A stretch of 64,000 nt of DNA from Lunularia cruciata (lineage: Eukaryota > Streptophyta > Marchantiopsida > Lunulariales > Lunulariaceae): the NCBI GenBank assembly GCA_948567375.1, contig OX419755.1, positions 55,136,291 to 55,200,290 of the forward strand, in the 5' to 3' direction. The translations under genes were made by a program, and so were the position numbers. Of this stretch, positions 25,336-52,540 are shown piece by piece. The notes under the pieces are model-generated. The model was not told where the DNA came from. It saw nothing but the letters and a program-made list of their open reading frames with translations, and ran no database searches. Numbering within the stretch: position 1 is the first letter of the stretch; every line of letters begins with the position of its first letter.

Positions 25336-26855
25336 GCAACTCTTCTTTTACTCATTTTATAGTAGAATGATATTTGTAGTAAATTTACGTTTAGATTATT
25401 ATCTAGTTTCTTTATAATTTCCAATTTGGGTTGTTTAGATTAAATATAAGTTTATTTATTATTTAAATCATTTTGTCAATAGTTATATATTTTTAGTCAA
25501 ATAATAATGATTAAATATATTTGGAATTATCTTCATAAACATGTTTTATATAATTTTAACATAACATCTGAATACTAATTAGTGTAATAATTTAAAATTT
25601 TATCAAGTTTTCTATCATTTGAAAAGTTCTATCAAAATCTATCTTACAAAATTTTCTAAAATATTTTTAGCATAAGACTTTCATCTTCAATCATAAAATA
25701 AATAATTTATTGCATCATAATATTTTCAAATTAAAAACATCACAATTAATTTAAGATCTCTCCAAAATTATTGGTATTAATGATTTCAAATATAACATGT
25801 GCCATCGAATTAATTATTTGAACTTTAATTTAATGAGAAATTTTGCATTTAGTCGAACCCGATCGCAGCCTCTGAGCTGTGTCTTTTGCAATTTTCTTGG
25901 CACTCTCGACGAGGCCCATAGGGCGGAAATTCCTGATTCGGGTCGAGGTCGGTCCTACGGAAAAGTGGTTGTGTTCTAGTTGGGTTCAATGGAGTGCAAA
26001 CATGCCTATTGTCAGAAACAAGTACCACAATTCGGAAATTTTGACTATTTTGAACCATCTCTCTTTAGATGTCTCGAGCATTTCCCAAAGAATTGTTGGC
26101 AGAGCGCGCCAGTACATATGCTAAGAAAGTGAAAATAATTGATCTGAAAGATAATTTATGCGAACGAAAATGAATACTATGAATGAGATTCTCAACAAAA
26201 TTACTAATAGTAAACAAAATTGTTATTATCTTCTCAAAATACTTTTATAGAAGCAGTTTGCGGATCATAAGACGCACTAGCCGCCCATACATTGCATGAG
26301 CACCCAACGGAATCTGATTGTGAAGTAATCTCTGGATGTCGCAACTACAAATGCGAGGAATTTAGTCATTGATCATTCGTACTACTACACAAGAGCGAGG
26401 CGAGGACTGCAATTTTAGTGATAGAGTAATTGAGTGCACGGAGTACAGATGAGGTCCGGTAGATTTGCTCTCTATATTCAAACCAAAATCAGTGCCAGAG
26501 GAACAGTGCCTGAATATTTCACAACTCCTTGTCATCATTGCAGACCACTGTGTACGGACCAACAAGGATTACGGTACTCTTATCCCCAAAAGAACACAAC
26601 CAAAGACCTTAGCATAGACGTTAGAGTTGTTGCCACACTCCCCTTTCACAGAACGTGTTCGAAAGCTGATAAGGTAAGCACACGAAGTTTTCCCCTCCAA
26701 ATTTTGCGTATTCACGTCGACGGTCCGATGATCTATTATCAAATATGGCTGTACTTGTTGAAATTTTCCAGCCTACAGAGGAGAGCACAGTTGGACATCA
26801 AAGTGCTATGAAACAGTATTTACAGCAGATGAGTCCCGATTTGGAGACCGTTTGT
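25336..26855. other. Very AT-rich stretch, then AZG1-like 3' flank
   Basis: Positions 25336-25850 are extremely AT-rich with no coding sign. From about 25850 base composition returns to that of the gene neighbourhood. The part next to 26855 should hold the 3' untranslated region of the minus-strand permease. The 125-codon plus ORF at 26434-26811 has no recognised family and is not called. Confidence 0.5.
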
Positions 26856-28613
26856 TTACACTCTCGAGTCCCTTCCCTCTATCTCTGGTTGTAAAACGCC
26901 AGACTGGGGAACTTTCTCTTCATCATTAGTCGCAAAATGATGTGAAACAGGCGGCTGTTCACTGCCAGTGCCAACTTTTGAGTGAACTCTTCTGAAGCCT
27001 AGTAGAAACCAGTCCCACAAGTTGAGAGCTATGTAGGTACCAATTCCTCCAATCAGGCCATAGGCGATGGAGTAAGCCATTGGCATTAGAGCTATGACTA
27101 CAAAAGCTGGAATGGCTTCTTTCATGTCATCCCATCTAACCTCCGTCACTGACTTCATCATCATGACCCCGACTAAAACCAGTGGAGGTCCTACTGCCCA
27201 GGGTGGAATGGACGCCAGCAGGGGCGTGAAGAAAAAGGACAGCAGAAACCACATTGAGACTGTCACTGCTGTAAGGCCTGTTCTTCCTCCTTCTCGTATA
27301 CCTGTGGAAGATTCGATGTAGGTTGTGACGGGAGATGTGCCAAGAGTAGCACCAGCGACTATTGCCACAGCATCGCTCATGAAAGCCGGATACTGGCCTT
27401 CAAAGTTCCCATCCTCATCCATTGTTCCTGAAAATCTCGCCATGGAGTACAAAGTACCAGTCGTGTCAAGAATATCAACGTACAGAAAAGTGATGAGGGC
27501 AACCCATAAATTACTGGTGCCAAAGTCACTGAAGCTCAGAGCCCAAGCTGTTTTCTGAATCCGGTGAGTGTCCACAACCTGCTTGAAGTACTCATGCCTT
27601 TGGTTCCCGTCAACAGTATCAGGGAAGTAGGTCACTTCAGTATTTCTGAACCAAGAAACAGCTGTTACGAAAACAATACCGTATATTATAGCTCCTTTGA
27701 TATTTTTAATCAAAGCGTATCCAATAATGACAAATCCTACCACTGCGAGCCAAAAGGTAGCGCTTTCCATCCGGTGTTTGGTGCACAGTATGGCTCCTGA
27801 AGCTGTCGCTCCAGGCATGAGAGCCAGAGTTCCATTCACTGTCCACACAGGTGCAACAGAAACTCGATACTCCGGGGGACAAGCACCCAAGGTAACCAGA
27901 GTGGAGGGGCTAAACCCAATCAGGCCAACCCCCTCACTGCCTTGGAGTCCTATGAAGGCCAGGAACAACCCTATGCCAGCAGATGTAGCCAAACGCACTG
28001 GACGAGGCATCAGCTTTGCAATTTTCGTCCTAAACCCTGTGAGAGCGAGAATAAAGAATATAACCCCTTCTACAAGGATGGCTGCCAGTGCGCTCTGGTA
28101 AGAAATACTTCCAGACCCGTGGAAACCCACCACAGTGTAAGCGAAGTAAGCATTAGTCCCCATTCCGGGAGCCAGCCCCAGAGGCAAGTTTGCAAAAAAT
28201 CCCATGATGAAGGACCCGATCAGAGCAGAAGCTGCTGTCGCAACGATGAGGTCCCTCTTCACCACGTTCAAGCAGTCTTGATACCCTACATTGACAGGTG
28301 GAAACTTGCATTCAGGGCCTGGTTGTATAATCTGACCCCCTGGACATGATGAGCCAGAAGCAACCGCACCTGTTGTGCTACATGTTGGGAGGCAATCAGA
28401 AACGGAACATGGACCTCCAGAGTCTGTCAGAATACTCGCGTTCACAGCGAGAATATACGCCATCGTTAAAAATGTGGCGGTACCAGCTCGTAGTTCTGTG
28501 GTGAAATTGCTGCCCCGCTTTTCCAACTTAAAATACTTTCCTACTTTGTTCCTATTCATTCTCGAGTTGACAGACTCCTTCCAGGCTCTCCATTTCGCTA
28601 AAACGTTCGTCAT
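26856..28613 (-). CDS. AZG1: AZG1-like adenine/guanine (azaguanine) permease, single exon
   Basis: This is a complete intronless gene of 585 codons for a member of the AzgA-like branch of nucleobase-ascorbate transporters. Arabidopsis AZG1 imports adenine and guanine across the plasma membrane and has been linked to cytokinin transport. The product aligns end to end with AZG1 (about 580 residues). Visible features are an N-terminal basic stretch, then [16 protein letters not shown] (family signature, first helix), the long extracellular loop with Cys residues ([10 protein letters not shown]), [42 protein letters not shown] (TM8 substrate region), [20 protein letters not shown] and [17 protein letters not shown]. 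The tail is hydrophilic and acidic. About 12-14 hydrophobic segments fit the fold. No lesion is seen. Confidence 0.95.
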   Translation of the reverse strand: MTNVLAKWRAWKESVNSRMNRNKVGKYFKLEKRGSNFTTELRAGTATFLTMAYILAVNASILTDSGGPCSVSDCLPTCSTTGAVASGSSCPGGQIIQPGPECKFPPVNVGYQDCLNVVKRDLIVATAASALIGSFIMGFFANLPLGLAPGMGTNAYFAYTVVGFHGSGSISYQSALAAILVEGVIFFILALTGFRTKIAKLMPRPVRLATSAGIGLFLAFIGLQGSEGVGLIGFSPSTLVTLGACPPEYRVSVAPVWTVNGTLALMPGATASGAILCTKHRMESATFWLAVVGFVIIGYALIKNIKGAIIYGIVFVTAVSWFRNTEVTYFPDTVDGNQRHEYFKQVVDTHRIQKTAWALSFSDFGTSNLWVALITFLYVDILDTTGTLYSMARFSGTMDEDGNFEGQYPAFMSDAVAIVAGATLGTSPVTTYIESSTGIREGGRTGLTAVTVSMWFLLSFFFTPLLASIPPWAVGPPLVLVGVMMMKSVTEVRWDDMKEAIPAFVVIALMPMAYSIAYGLIGGIGTYIALNLWDWFLLGFRRVHSKVGTGSEQPPVSHHFATNDEEKVPQSGVLQPEIEGRDSRV

Positions 28614-30290
28614 GGCGCTGGCTCCTGATCGATTCTGTCCAGAAATTCAACGTGCTACAGCACAGATGTAAGAAACAAAGCGTGGAGGAGCATGTGGACA
28701 GGGGCAGCCGACAAGAACCCGTTGCTGGATCAACACGATGAAGTTTTTGGCATCAGATTTGCTGCCGTTCCGGACCACACCTAGGAAACACACTCGCTGA
28801 TCAGAACCATCATGCTTACTCCTACAAAAGATCGAGGTGCGCAATTCCAGCTGCGAGGAAGAGCGATGAACTTCTCATCCGTGAAGCGAGAAAGTCAGCA
28901 AGAGTAGCGGCTCCCTTGCTGTTGGATACGAGTCTCCTGGTCCTAGAGATAGACCCCCTCTCCCAAAACTAAGTTTCCTGGAGGAATCCGATCCACATAG
29001 AACAAAAAGACGGAATCAAGACTGACGTTCCAATCAAGTAAGTATACCTTAGAATGTCAACCATCAATTGCTAATTCCTTTGTTCCCTAACTGATTCTAA
29101 AGAATCGGCAATTGCTTTGACTACAGCATTGGTTAAAACTCCTAGTAGCCGCCAGTTCCGCTGTCCAAAGAGCAGAAAAGAAGACAAAAAGAGGACTAGT
29201 CAAGTTCTGTAGACTTTTCCACTCTCCACGCTTCGGCTATCAGGAGCTGTTCAACACAAATTTCTGAGCAAGGCAAGCACACAATCTTCCCCGGCAGATG
29301 CGTCTGATTAAATATGCCTACAATAATGAGGGGTTTGGCTAGGATAGTATAAGCTATCAGTCGTCGTACAGTAGTAGGACGGTAAGACAGTCCACGATCA
29401 AGTCTCATGTCATAAAGACAACAATCCAAAAAGGATTCGGAGGTTCAAGAGTCATCTGATTCCTTCTGCAGGTGGTACTCAGTGAAGGCGGAGAGGCCAT
29501 TTGAACAACACAAAGACTGCGTCTACGCGCTTACCGACATCTGTGAAATTTCCTGTTTCATGTCCGACCTCAACTCACTGACGCCTGCAATTTAAGCCTT
29601 CCACTTCCATTCGCGGAAGCTCTTCTGCAGCAACAGCACACCAAACTCATTCATCTTCAACATCCAATTGTGGTGAGAGGGAATATCTAGGAGCCACACA
29701 ATTAAAGAGTAGAACGTACTGTAGTTCTTGACGGAACTAACCCTGTTCACTGTACAGTGGATTTCCTTACAGCATCTCAGTTGAAAGAGATTGCCAACGG
29801 AAACACGTCACACGTTGAATTACTTCTTCTACCTCAGGCTACTGTAGTAAACAAGCAAAGAGCTTCGGTTTTCTCTCACGTCCAGAAACGAGTTCGTCAA
29901 CGACATCGTATCTTCTTCGCTTAAAGTAAGCATGATGCCTTCACAAAAAGTCAGAAGTTAAGTCAGAGTCGCAACGGCAGCACAGCAATCCTCACTTTTT
30001 CCACAAGTGGTGCGACAAGAAAAGAAACGAGTTAATCGAGTCAACCTCTTCGACACATGTACCAGTCAACGAAATGATTTTTTTTCTTTTGATATTTCTC
30101 TCTCACCTTCTCATGGTCCACCGCAAGTCGATGAATGAAGGACTAAACTCGACTCCTCTTCGATACAAACTGAAAGTTAAGAACGTAAGCTAAATAGGTG
30201 TCTAAACTAGCTTCATTAGAGGAATACCAATTGACGTTGGCTGTGGAAGGCCCTACACATATATTCAAAAACTCGAATCATAGTTTGGTT
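28614..30290. promoter_or_regulatory. Upstream region of the AZG1-like gene
   Basis: About 1.7 kb without a recognised gene. The part next to 28614 must hold the promoter and 5' leader of the minus-strand permease. I see no defined operator-like motif. ORFs at 28647-28844 and 29196-29429 have no family resemblance. Confidence 0.45.
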
Positions 30291-30308
30291 TGGGCGAGTT
30301 TCGTGACA

Positions 30309-30476
30309 TTTTTATGAAGTCTATGAGCCTTTGATAGGAAGATTATAGGAGTTTTTTTGATATTATTGGACCATGTACATTTGAGCATATGATTTTTATC
30401 AAGTCTAAAAGCCTTTGACAGGAAGATTATGGGAGTTTTTGGTGATATTATTGGACCATGTGCATTTGAGCATATG
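30309..30476 (+). repeat. Two-copy tandem duplication, period 84 bp
   Basis: The word TTTGATAGGAAGATTATAGG with its downstream GATATTATTGGACCATGT and CATTTGAGCATATGA recurs 84 bases later with a handful of differences. It lies at the left end of the LINE-like remnant. Confidence 0.85.
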
Positions 30477-31030
30477 ACTGTATAGATAGATTTAATTTAT
30501 AGACAGAAGTCTTTATGGATCTCTTGTGGAAAGGTTGACTTTCTATTTATGGTGATGATGGCACCTATAGTATTTTTGGGTAGTTGCACTCTCTCTCTGC
30601 TCTATGGTGGTTGATAGGCCGATTTTGGAGACTTATGTGATAGAGGTGGAGGAGTGATCCTTTTCTCTCCATATGTTATTGTGGCAGACAAGAGATAGTC
30701 TATTGCCATGAGCACACGAGGACCTTCCATCTTTTGCTTCACTAACGTCAGATTGGACTAGAGATTTACCGTCTTCCTTCATGGAGCAACAATGTCAACA
30801 TTTGCTCATTCTCTCTTAGTTGACTCGTCCATTCCTCAGGCTACTAGAGCACAGCTTCACTCATGCTCCGGCAAGGTTGTTGACTCTTGGATCCTAGCTC
30901 GATCTTGCATTAGGGCATTCTGACTTGCACCAACTACTTTCTCTACAATGACAAGGTTTCGCTTAGGTTTGGTCCACACATTTATATCTTAATTACTCAA
31001 TTGTGAGTGTGATTCTACACTAGATGTAGC

Positions 31031-31570
31031 AGCCTTCCATATGACATAGTGTCCTTTTGGAGGACAAAGTATAGTTACCCATGATGCTATTAGGGACACA
31101 GTGTTTGCTATGGCACGGGAGATTGGATACTTGGCTGCGTTTTATGCTTTATAGATAACACGTGTTAGGGTAGACGTATACTTGGTCCGAGATGATCAGG
31201 TGACAGTAGTGGATGTCATGGTTACCGACCATACACGTGATACAATTTCGGAGGGAGTGATTACCCATCCCCTTGGATGGGCAGTGAGTGTAGATGCAGC
31301 AGCCTTCCATATGACATAGTGTCCTTTTTGAGGACAAAGTATAGTTACCCATGATGCTATTAGAGACACAGTGTTTTCTATGGCACGGGAGATTGGATAC
31401 TTGGCTGCGTTTGTATGTATTATAGATAACATGTGTCAGGGTAGACGTATACTTGGTCCGAGATGATCAGGTAACAGTACTGGATGTCATGGTTACCGAC
31501 CATACACATGATACTATTTCGGAGGGAGTGATTACCCATCCCCTAGGATGTGCAGTGAGTGTAGCAGCAG
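31031..31570 (+). repeat. Two-copy tandem duplication, period 270 bp, in LINE coding remnant
   Basis: The segment beginning AGCCTTCCATATGACATAGT at 31031 recurs at 31301 almost unchanged through GGATGGGCAGTGAGTG. The unit is 270 bp, an exact multiple of three (90 codons), so the duplication keeps the frame of the remnant. High identity indicates that the duplication is much younger than the decay of the element. Confidence 0.9.
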
Positions 31571-32010
31571 CTCAAAAGGTCTCCAAGTATAGAGATATGC
31601 AATGAGTTAACCTCTTTGTTCATCTAGCCTTGGAGTTATATGGAGCGATGGACATGACATTCGACACATTTGTTAGAGAGTGCATGATAGCTTATTATGT
31701 TAGCACCAGGGGTACCACTCTCACTCTCATACTTTGTAGAATATTTTAGACATATGTCCATTGCTCTACAGAGTGCAGTGGCTGGTGCAATCCATAGGAG
31801 AGCAATCACACTAGGTGATGCTTTTCCGGATGCTCCAGTTGTTTGTAGACTGTGCGACTTGCATAGTTCGGATTTCTTAAGTGCAGTAGTGCAGATTTCT
31901 CATATGACTCTATGGAGGCTTAACCCCATTTTACCTTTGTTGTCTCACCCTTGTATGACTTGATGGAGTCTTCCCATCCTTCGTGTATTCTACGCGGGCT
32001 CCCTTTCCTT

Positions 32011-33417
32011 CTGTTTGGGCTTCTGTACATATAAGTACTATATGCATGGTAAAAGAAGTATCTCACTGGAGCGAATAATTTCTTGATTTGGGGTAGCGGA
32101 GCTCTATTCTCTTCGTGCGCGCAATCAGAGAAGACACAGTCCGGCAGAAGTTTTGTTTAAACCTCTGGTGATGAAAGAGGCCAATTAGGGCCTTAACGAT
32201 TGGAAATCCTTTCTACTTCACACGCTTTACAGAAAACGAAAAACAGGACGTGCCGAAACCACGAGGAACTCCTCTCCATCAACTTTACAGTAATGGTTTA
32301 GAACGCGAGATTCTAACAAAATCGTCCGGGATTGGGTGGGGCCTTGAGTTCGTTCCCGCACTCTGGGATGAGCAGTAGAACTATTCCGTGTTTGGGATGG
32401 GATTTGACTGAAGGAGTTTGACTGAAGGTGGACTGACTGTATAACCTTGACAGCTGACATTCACTTCATATATTCAACTCATTCCTCTTGTGCTTTACTC
32501 AACGTTCTCTGTTAGTTTCCATCTAGCATGCTTCCCGGGTATGGCCCTACTTTCGGATTCAAGTTGTGTGTAGGGGAAGGTAGATTCATCTTTTTGACTT
32601 TCACTATGGTGCAGGCGATATTCGGTACCGTCTGGAATTTTATATGACAAAGTCTTCCGCAAGTTCCCTGGTTTTGCAACTTCTTCCCACTTCAGGTGTT
32701 AGCATAGACACTGGTTTGTAAGAGACATTGGTAAGGGAGCGAGATAAGTTTTGGGGTAGTCAACTTGACACTGTTCTAGTGGACGTCATAGAGCGATTTG
32801 GGCTCGACGGCACAGGTACTAATGAGCTGGGTAGGTCAATTATAGTCACTGCAGTAAATTCATAACTCCATCTCATAGATGACCCCAGAACTCCTACTTT
32901 AAGCAAGGGGATCACAAAGCAGGAGAGATAATTAGCAGGCAAAATAACTGAAACTGTTAAATTAGGTAACAAAATCATGGCGCCAGTTGAACAGGCATCT
33001 ACTATTCACAGCCAAATTGTCACAACGCTGCTAGATGTGTGAGCATACCAGCATGAGATTCACAACACTAAACCTTCACATTCCTGGAGTTCCTAAAGAA
33101 GAGAACTGAAACTTGCGTCGCCCTATCAGTCTGTACATCCGGTGAGAGCTTTGTTCTCTTCCTTACAAATCCAGAATTTGGTGTGATCCTATTTCGGAGA
33201 CCAAACAGTGAAAGTGGAGCCAAAAAGGTGTGTTACTGTACTACAAGTTGCTCTCAGTTGATCTCAGCTACAGTGACCTTAAATCTTATTTTGTTCTTCT
33301 TAAAAAATGAGGATGTGTGAGGGGAAATAACTAGAGAAAAACCCCTTTCCGATGGTAAATTTGTGGTGTGGGTTCAACAGACTGACTACAGACTCAACCC
33401 TTCAATGCTTGGCTACT
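32011..33417. other. Intergenic interval, CHD1 3' flank
   Basis: About 1.4 kb with no supported gene. The side next to 33417 should hold the 3' untranslated region of the minus-strand CHD1 gene. Short ORFs on both strands have no recognised motifs. Confidence 0.5.
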
Positions 33418-48597
<15,180 letters not shown>

Positions 48598-49690
48598 GAT
48601 ATAGAAAAAGATTCTCAACACCTACCCGCTGAGATTCAAATGAAGGATTCCGAGCATTCCTCCATCACAATTTCCACACTAACTTCCTCCTCCGTACCTG
48701 AAGAGACAGGCCAGCATGGTGCATTAATATTCATTTCCGAAAGACACTCTAACTCATCAACCTTTCACACAGACGCCCATTGCTACCACACGGCCTTGCC
48801 TCTGCATCTCATAAGCTCAGACTAAACGGGTGACGAGTTACAGTCAACGATATGAAAACGTGCACAGAACAGACGAATGGGCAGGTCACATCAAACACCT
48901 AGGCCTCGATGCATCAACTGTTGTGACAACTGATCACAGTTTCCAGAACCAGAACTCGGAGGAGCGAGCAAGCACTCGCCCTCCCTAACGTAAATTTAAT
49001 CCCCTTTCAGGTCAAGAGAGACATTCTCTCTCCTGAAACTCATCTGTGCAAAATTCGCTGATCTGGAATTGTATCACTACTCTTAAACCACCACAGAGAT
49101 CCCCCTCCTCCTAACCCGGTCCTGTATTTTAATTCTTTTCAAACCTCTCTCCTTCTCCTCTCAAATTACGCTCTTCCCCTCTCCGTCTCCTCTTCCTTCC
49201 TTACCTCTCTACTTCCTTCACCATCCGACCCTGCCTGCCCTTCCTTCCTTCCTTCCTCCCCTCCCTCAACGTTCCAATTCCAATAGAGATCCGTGGAAAC
49301 AACAAATGTGAATCGACTCGTTCAATCCACCAGCAGGTAAGTAAGCGAGCAAGCAAGCAAGCCTAGCCAGCCCAGCCAGCGTCTCCCTTCCTTTTCCTCA
49401 CTCACTCGACCTCTCCCTCTCTCTTTCTTCTCTCGAAGCTTTTGGTCTCTATTTCCTTCTCTTCCTCTGCTGTTTAGACAGGCGAACTCAGCCAAACCAA
49501 ACCCAACCCTCCCCTCTGCCCGGGCCTGCCCAGTCTGAAAACTCCACCTCCTCCTCCTCCAAATTACACTAATTCCCTTCAACAACTAACTATCTTTACC
49601 TCCTTCCAATAACATAACAGATTTTCCTCTCCTCTTCAAAACCTAAACCCGACAAGCAAGCAGTACGTCGAGCTTCGGGCACCTGTATTC
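48598..49690 (-). promoter_or_regulatory. CHD1 5' leader and promoter, GA-rich
   Basis: Upstream of the CHD1 start the minus strand is strongly purine-rich; on the plus strand this is a pyrimidine tract, especially 49110-49275 and 49380-49460, with TTCC and CTTCC tandem runs at about 49234-49258. GA-rich leaders are common in plant housekeeping genes. No TATA box stands out. ORFs here are by-products of the biased composition. Confidence 0.5.
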
Positions 49691-49704
49691 GACATCCATA
49701 ATTA

Positions 49705-49985
49705 GTTAAATCGAGGACTTGGCTTTGCGGATGATTTCTCCGTTTTTCTTAAATGACATATCTGATTAGTTTATTGACGGTCCTAATTAACAACACCGAC
49801 GAACTTGGAGTTGCGGTTGATTTCTCCATATATTTTAACATTTTCTTGATGGGGTCCTCCCGTCCTTCTTGTTATCCGATGTGCGTCGCGTTACGTCCAA
49901 GGTCATTTATAATTAGTGTACCAATATGCGTATTAATAAAACCGAGTACTTGACGTTGCCGTAAATTCCTCACTCTTTTCCGGGA
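49705..49985. repeat. Three-copy degenerate repeat at the composition boundary
   Basis: The phrase GAGGACTTGGCTTTGCGGATGATTTCTCC near 49712 recurs as a GACGAACTTGGAGTTGCGGTTGATTTCTCC-like phrase near 49798 and a GAGTACTTGACGTTGCCGTAAATTCCTC-like phrase near 49943. Spacing is about 86 and 145 bp. The copies are diverged but keep word order. Confidence 0.6.
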
Positions 49986-51700
49986 TGACAAGTTTGGTTA
50001 AGTATCAACGTCCGTGATACTTACTCATGACATGACTGATTACTTTATTGATTTCGTTTTATTTGACTTTATTGATTTACTTTATTGATTTAGTAGGGAG
50101 TTTTAAAAGATATTCTTTCCTCTGGGATCGAACCGCTTGCGGAGCGCAGTTGGGTCCGACTTGCAGCTGTTTCCATTTCAGGATTCAAAATCACAAAGTA
50201 ACAAAAGCAGTAGGTTATACGTGGAGGTCATAAGCTCTGATCAAGTACTTTTTGTCGTTATTGTCCACGCCCGCGTGGACGGCCCATAGCGGAAAGACAA
50301 GAAGAAGATTACTAACATGTTCAGTGCGAAGAATAATGTTCTCCACATTATTCCACTTTATTAAGCCATCCTAATGGCTACTATCATTATTTCTTTTCTT
50401 TCACTTTCAATCAGCATAGAGCGCAATACATCCACGCTTAGCAATTTATCTTTTTATCTGTCTGATCGAATCTTATGAAAGGTGTTTAAAATAAAAAAAA
50501 TAGATTTCCTCTTACAGGAAGACAGATCAAAATCAACGAATAGAGTTACCATAAAAGTTACTTACATGTTAGGTGTGAGCAATAACATTCTCCGAGTTTG
50601 TAGCCGAGTCTTTTATAAATTTACTTGGAATTTAATTGATCGAAGAAATCAACTTACCATTATACTTATTGCCTTGGAAGTTGTGAGCCTGCAAGTACCA
50701 AGATAAAGGATATGCTATTGGTTACTGGGAACGGATGGCCATGTATTAGGTTCATATGCATGTAATTTAAGAGAATGCTTCAATAATTCAAATGTGCTAC
50801 TTACAGATCTGCTAGTAAAGGATCAATCAAGGTAATTTAAGAGTATTTCAATCTCAATGACTATGGAAGTTGAATCCATTGATACTGGAACATTCTTGGA
50901 AATTAGGGTCTAATAAAAGAATATTGAGGTCTTAAAATATGACCTCCAAGGATTTGGACTATGTATCAGTTTGTCCTTTTCTCGTTGTACTCGCAAAACT
51001 ACTTTATTCGTTAAATTCCAGTATTCGCCTTCCGTGGCTATCTTATAGAGTGATTGCCTCGATGGACTTATGGTACCAAAGTATGAAAGTTACTTAACCT
51101 AAATTTTCGATTATAGATCTATGATATGGAGTGGTTTTATAGATTTGAATAAAAGCAAATTCTATAAAATATAAATGATAGAGCGGGTGAACAAAATTGG
51201 GAAGTCCAAAGATTGAATATGTAGCTTACATACATGTAGTCTTGATTTGCAATATATATATGACATCAAACCTATCGATTCAAAGGCAAATATGGTAGAA
51301 GCACAAGCAAACATGGAGATTTTACCAAAATCTTAATTAATGGATTCAGATTCCAAATAAATTTTGGGTTTTCCTTGAGATAAACTGTGGTATTTTGCTG
51401 CTTACGTTAGGTAGGACCTCTTCAATGAACAGGTTTAAATTATTTGTGGCTAAAGAATAAACCTCTGCTCATGTACTAGTAACATAGCAAAATCTTTGGT
51501 TAACACTTTCAACAATGAGTTATATTATCATAACTCATTGTTTAAATATGAAAGCTCTTAAGCTAAATTTTTGGAGAATATATAGGTTACAATAGGTCAT
51601 ACCAAAAGTGTACTAAGATGACCAATGGAAAAATGGACAAGGTTTCACACACTTATAGTCTTTCACGTAATGATCACATGTGTAATGGCATCATAATGAT
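49986..51700. other. AT-rich intergenic DNA
   Basis: No gene is recognised. A diverged pair of segments near 50310 and 50556 shares TTACTAACATGTTC/TTACTTACATGTTA and AATAATGTTCTCC/AATAACATTCTCC. Short TTTATTGATTTA runs occur at 50040-50095. Otherwise I see nothing definable. Confidence 0.5.
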
Positions 51701-51704
51701 CACA

Positions 51705-52540
51705 ATCATGCATCTAATCTATGGTTTGGGTATGTTATATTGGTACTTTTGTGTAGTGTTCCGAGGACATGAGAAACCCCAGGAGAAACACAAGAGAATA
51801 AACACACAAAAAACACATGCATCTCATCTATGGTTTGGGTATGTTATATTGGTACCTTTGTATAATGTTCCAATGACATTAGAAACCCTAAGAGAAACAC
51901 AAGAGAAGAAATACAAAAAAAACACAAGGATTCATCCATCAATACTCAAATGCTCCAAAGTAGCACCTTGTCTTTATTATATAGCAAAAGGAATCCACTC
52001 AAAGAAAGCTACACCCTTGGATAATATACATAGATTGGTGACATATTGGTGAGCTCCACCCTTAGATTAACTGTATGGATTGGTGACATCTTGATTGTTA
52101 CCCTATTTGGTTGGTCAAACAAGTTTTACTATAGAGAATATTTGGTGAATCTTCTTGTATGAAGCTCAAAATAGCATGGATGAGGTACCATTGGAAAGCT
52201 CTCAACAAGACAAACATGGAGAGAAAGCACAAACTTTATCTTGTATCATATATATCATAAACATTTTATTTTTTGAAGCCTAATTTATTTGTATGGGCCT
52301 CCAAAATTGGCTCTAAAGTTTGCAGGGTGTTTATGACCTCTACACTATTAGTGGAAGAACTCTTTTGTGACACCTCTTTCTGATCTACTTACTTATGTAT
52401 ATCACCACTCAAGATATTACCAAGCCAATTTCTACCTCTAGATAATATGTCTTGATAATGGTATTATACTTTACAATCATTATTTATTCTTTGAGTACTT
52501 CATTTTTCATGTTAATTCTCTCCTTCTAGTTTGAGCTCCT
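51705..52540 (-). mobile_element. LTR copy (Ty3/gypsy family), reverse orientation
   Basis: Read on the minus strand this segment matches the 5' LTR of the element at the right end of the window in order. Shared points are a GGCTTGGTA..TAGATCAGA start region, CTTGTTGAGAGCTTTCCAATG, TTTGACCAACCAAATAG, CTTTGCTATATAATAAAG and a CTTCTCTTGTGTTTCTCTT end. The terminal 109 bp at the LTR/primer-site junction are duplicated in tandem (51721 and 51830). No internal coding region is recognisable next to it, so it looks like a solo LTR or the last trace of a decayed element. It is old and clearly diverged from the other copy. The outer edge is uncertain. Confidence 0.7.

Larger units (their letters stand above)
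30290..32010 (+). mobile_element. LINE-type retroelement 3' part (copy 2), decayed
   Basis: Conceptual translation in pieces gives the C-terminal region found after the reverse transcriptase in plant and algal non-LTR elements: a Cys-rich patch near 31000-31045 (NCECDSTL..CPFGG), THDAIRDTVFAMAREIG near 31077, a VDVYLVRDDQVTVVDVM-like strand near 31165, then ALELYGAMD near 31630 and RHMSIALQSAVAGAIHRRA near 31750. Several stops and frame changes interrupt it, so it is not active. The reverse transcriptase itself is not recognisable. The 3' untranslated region, about 31850-32010, is the part shared with the remnants at 24.6, 25.1 and 39.8 kb. The family name is inferred from remembered protein patterns. 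Confidence 0.65.

Noticed and set aside
26434-26811. A 125-codon plus-strand ORF downstream of the AZG1-like stop
   Set aside because: No recognisable domain. It lies antisense to the probable 3' untranslated region of the permease.
49322-49585. An 87-codon minus-strand ORF upstream of CHD1
   Set aside because: It falls in the GA-rich leader/promoter zone. The Arg/Glu/Gly-rich composition follows from the base bias.
50120-50200. A GGGATCGAACC-like stretch that resembles the T-arm of a tRNA on the minus strand
   Set aside because: No acceptor stem, D-arm or anticodon arm could be paired around it.
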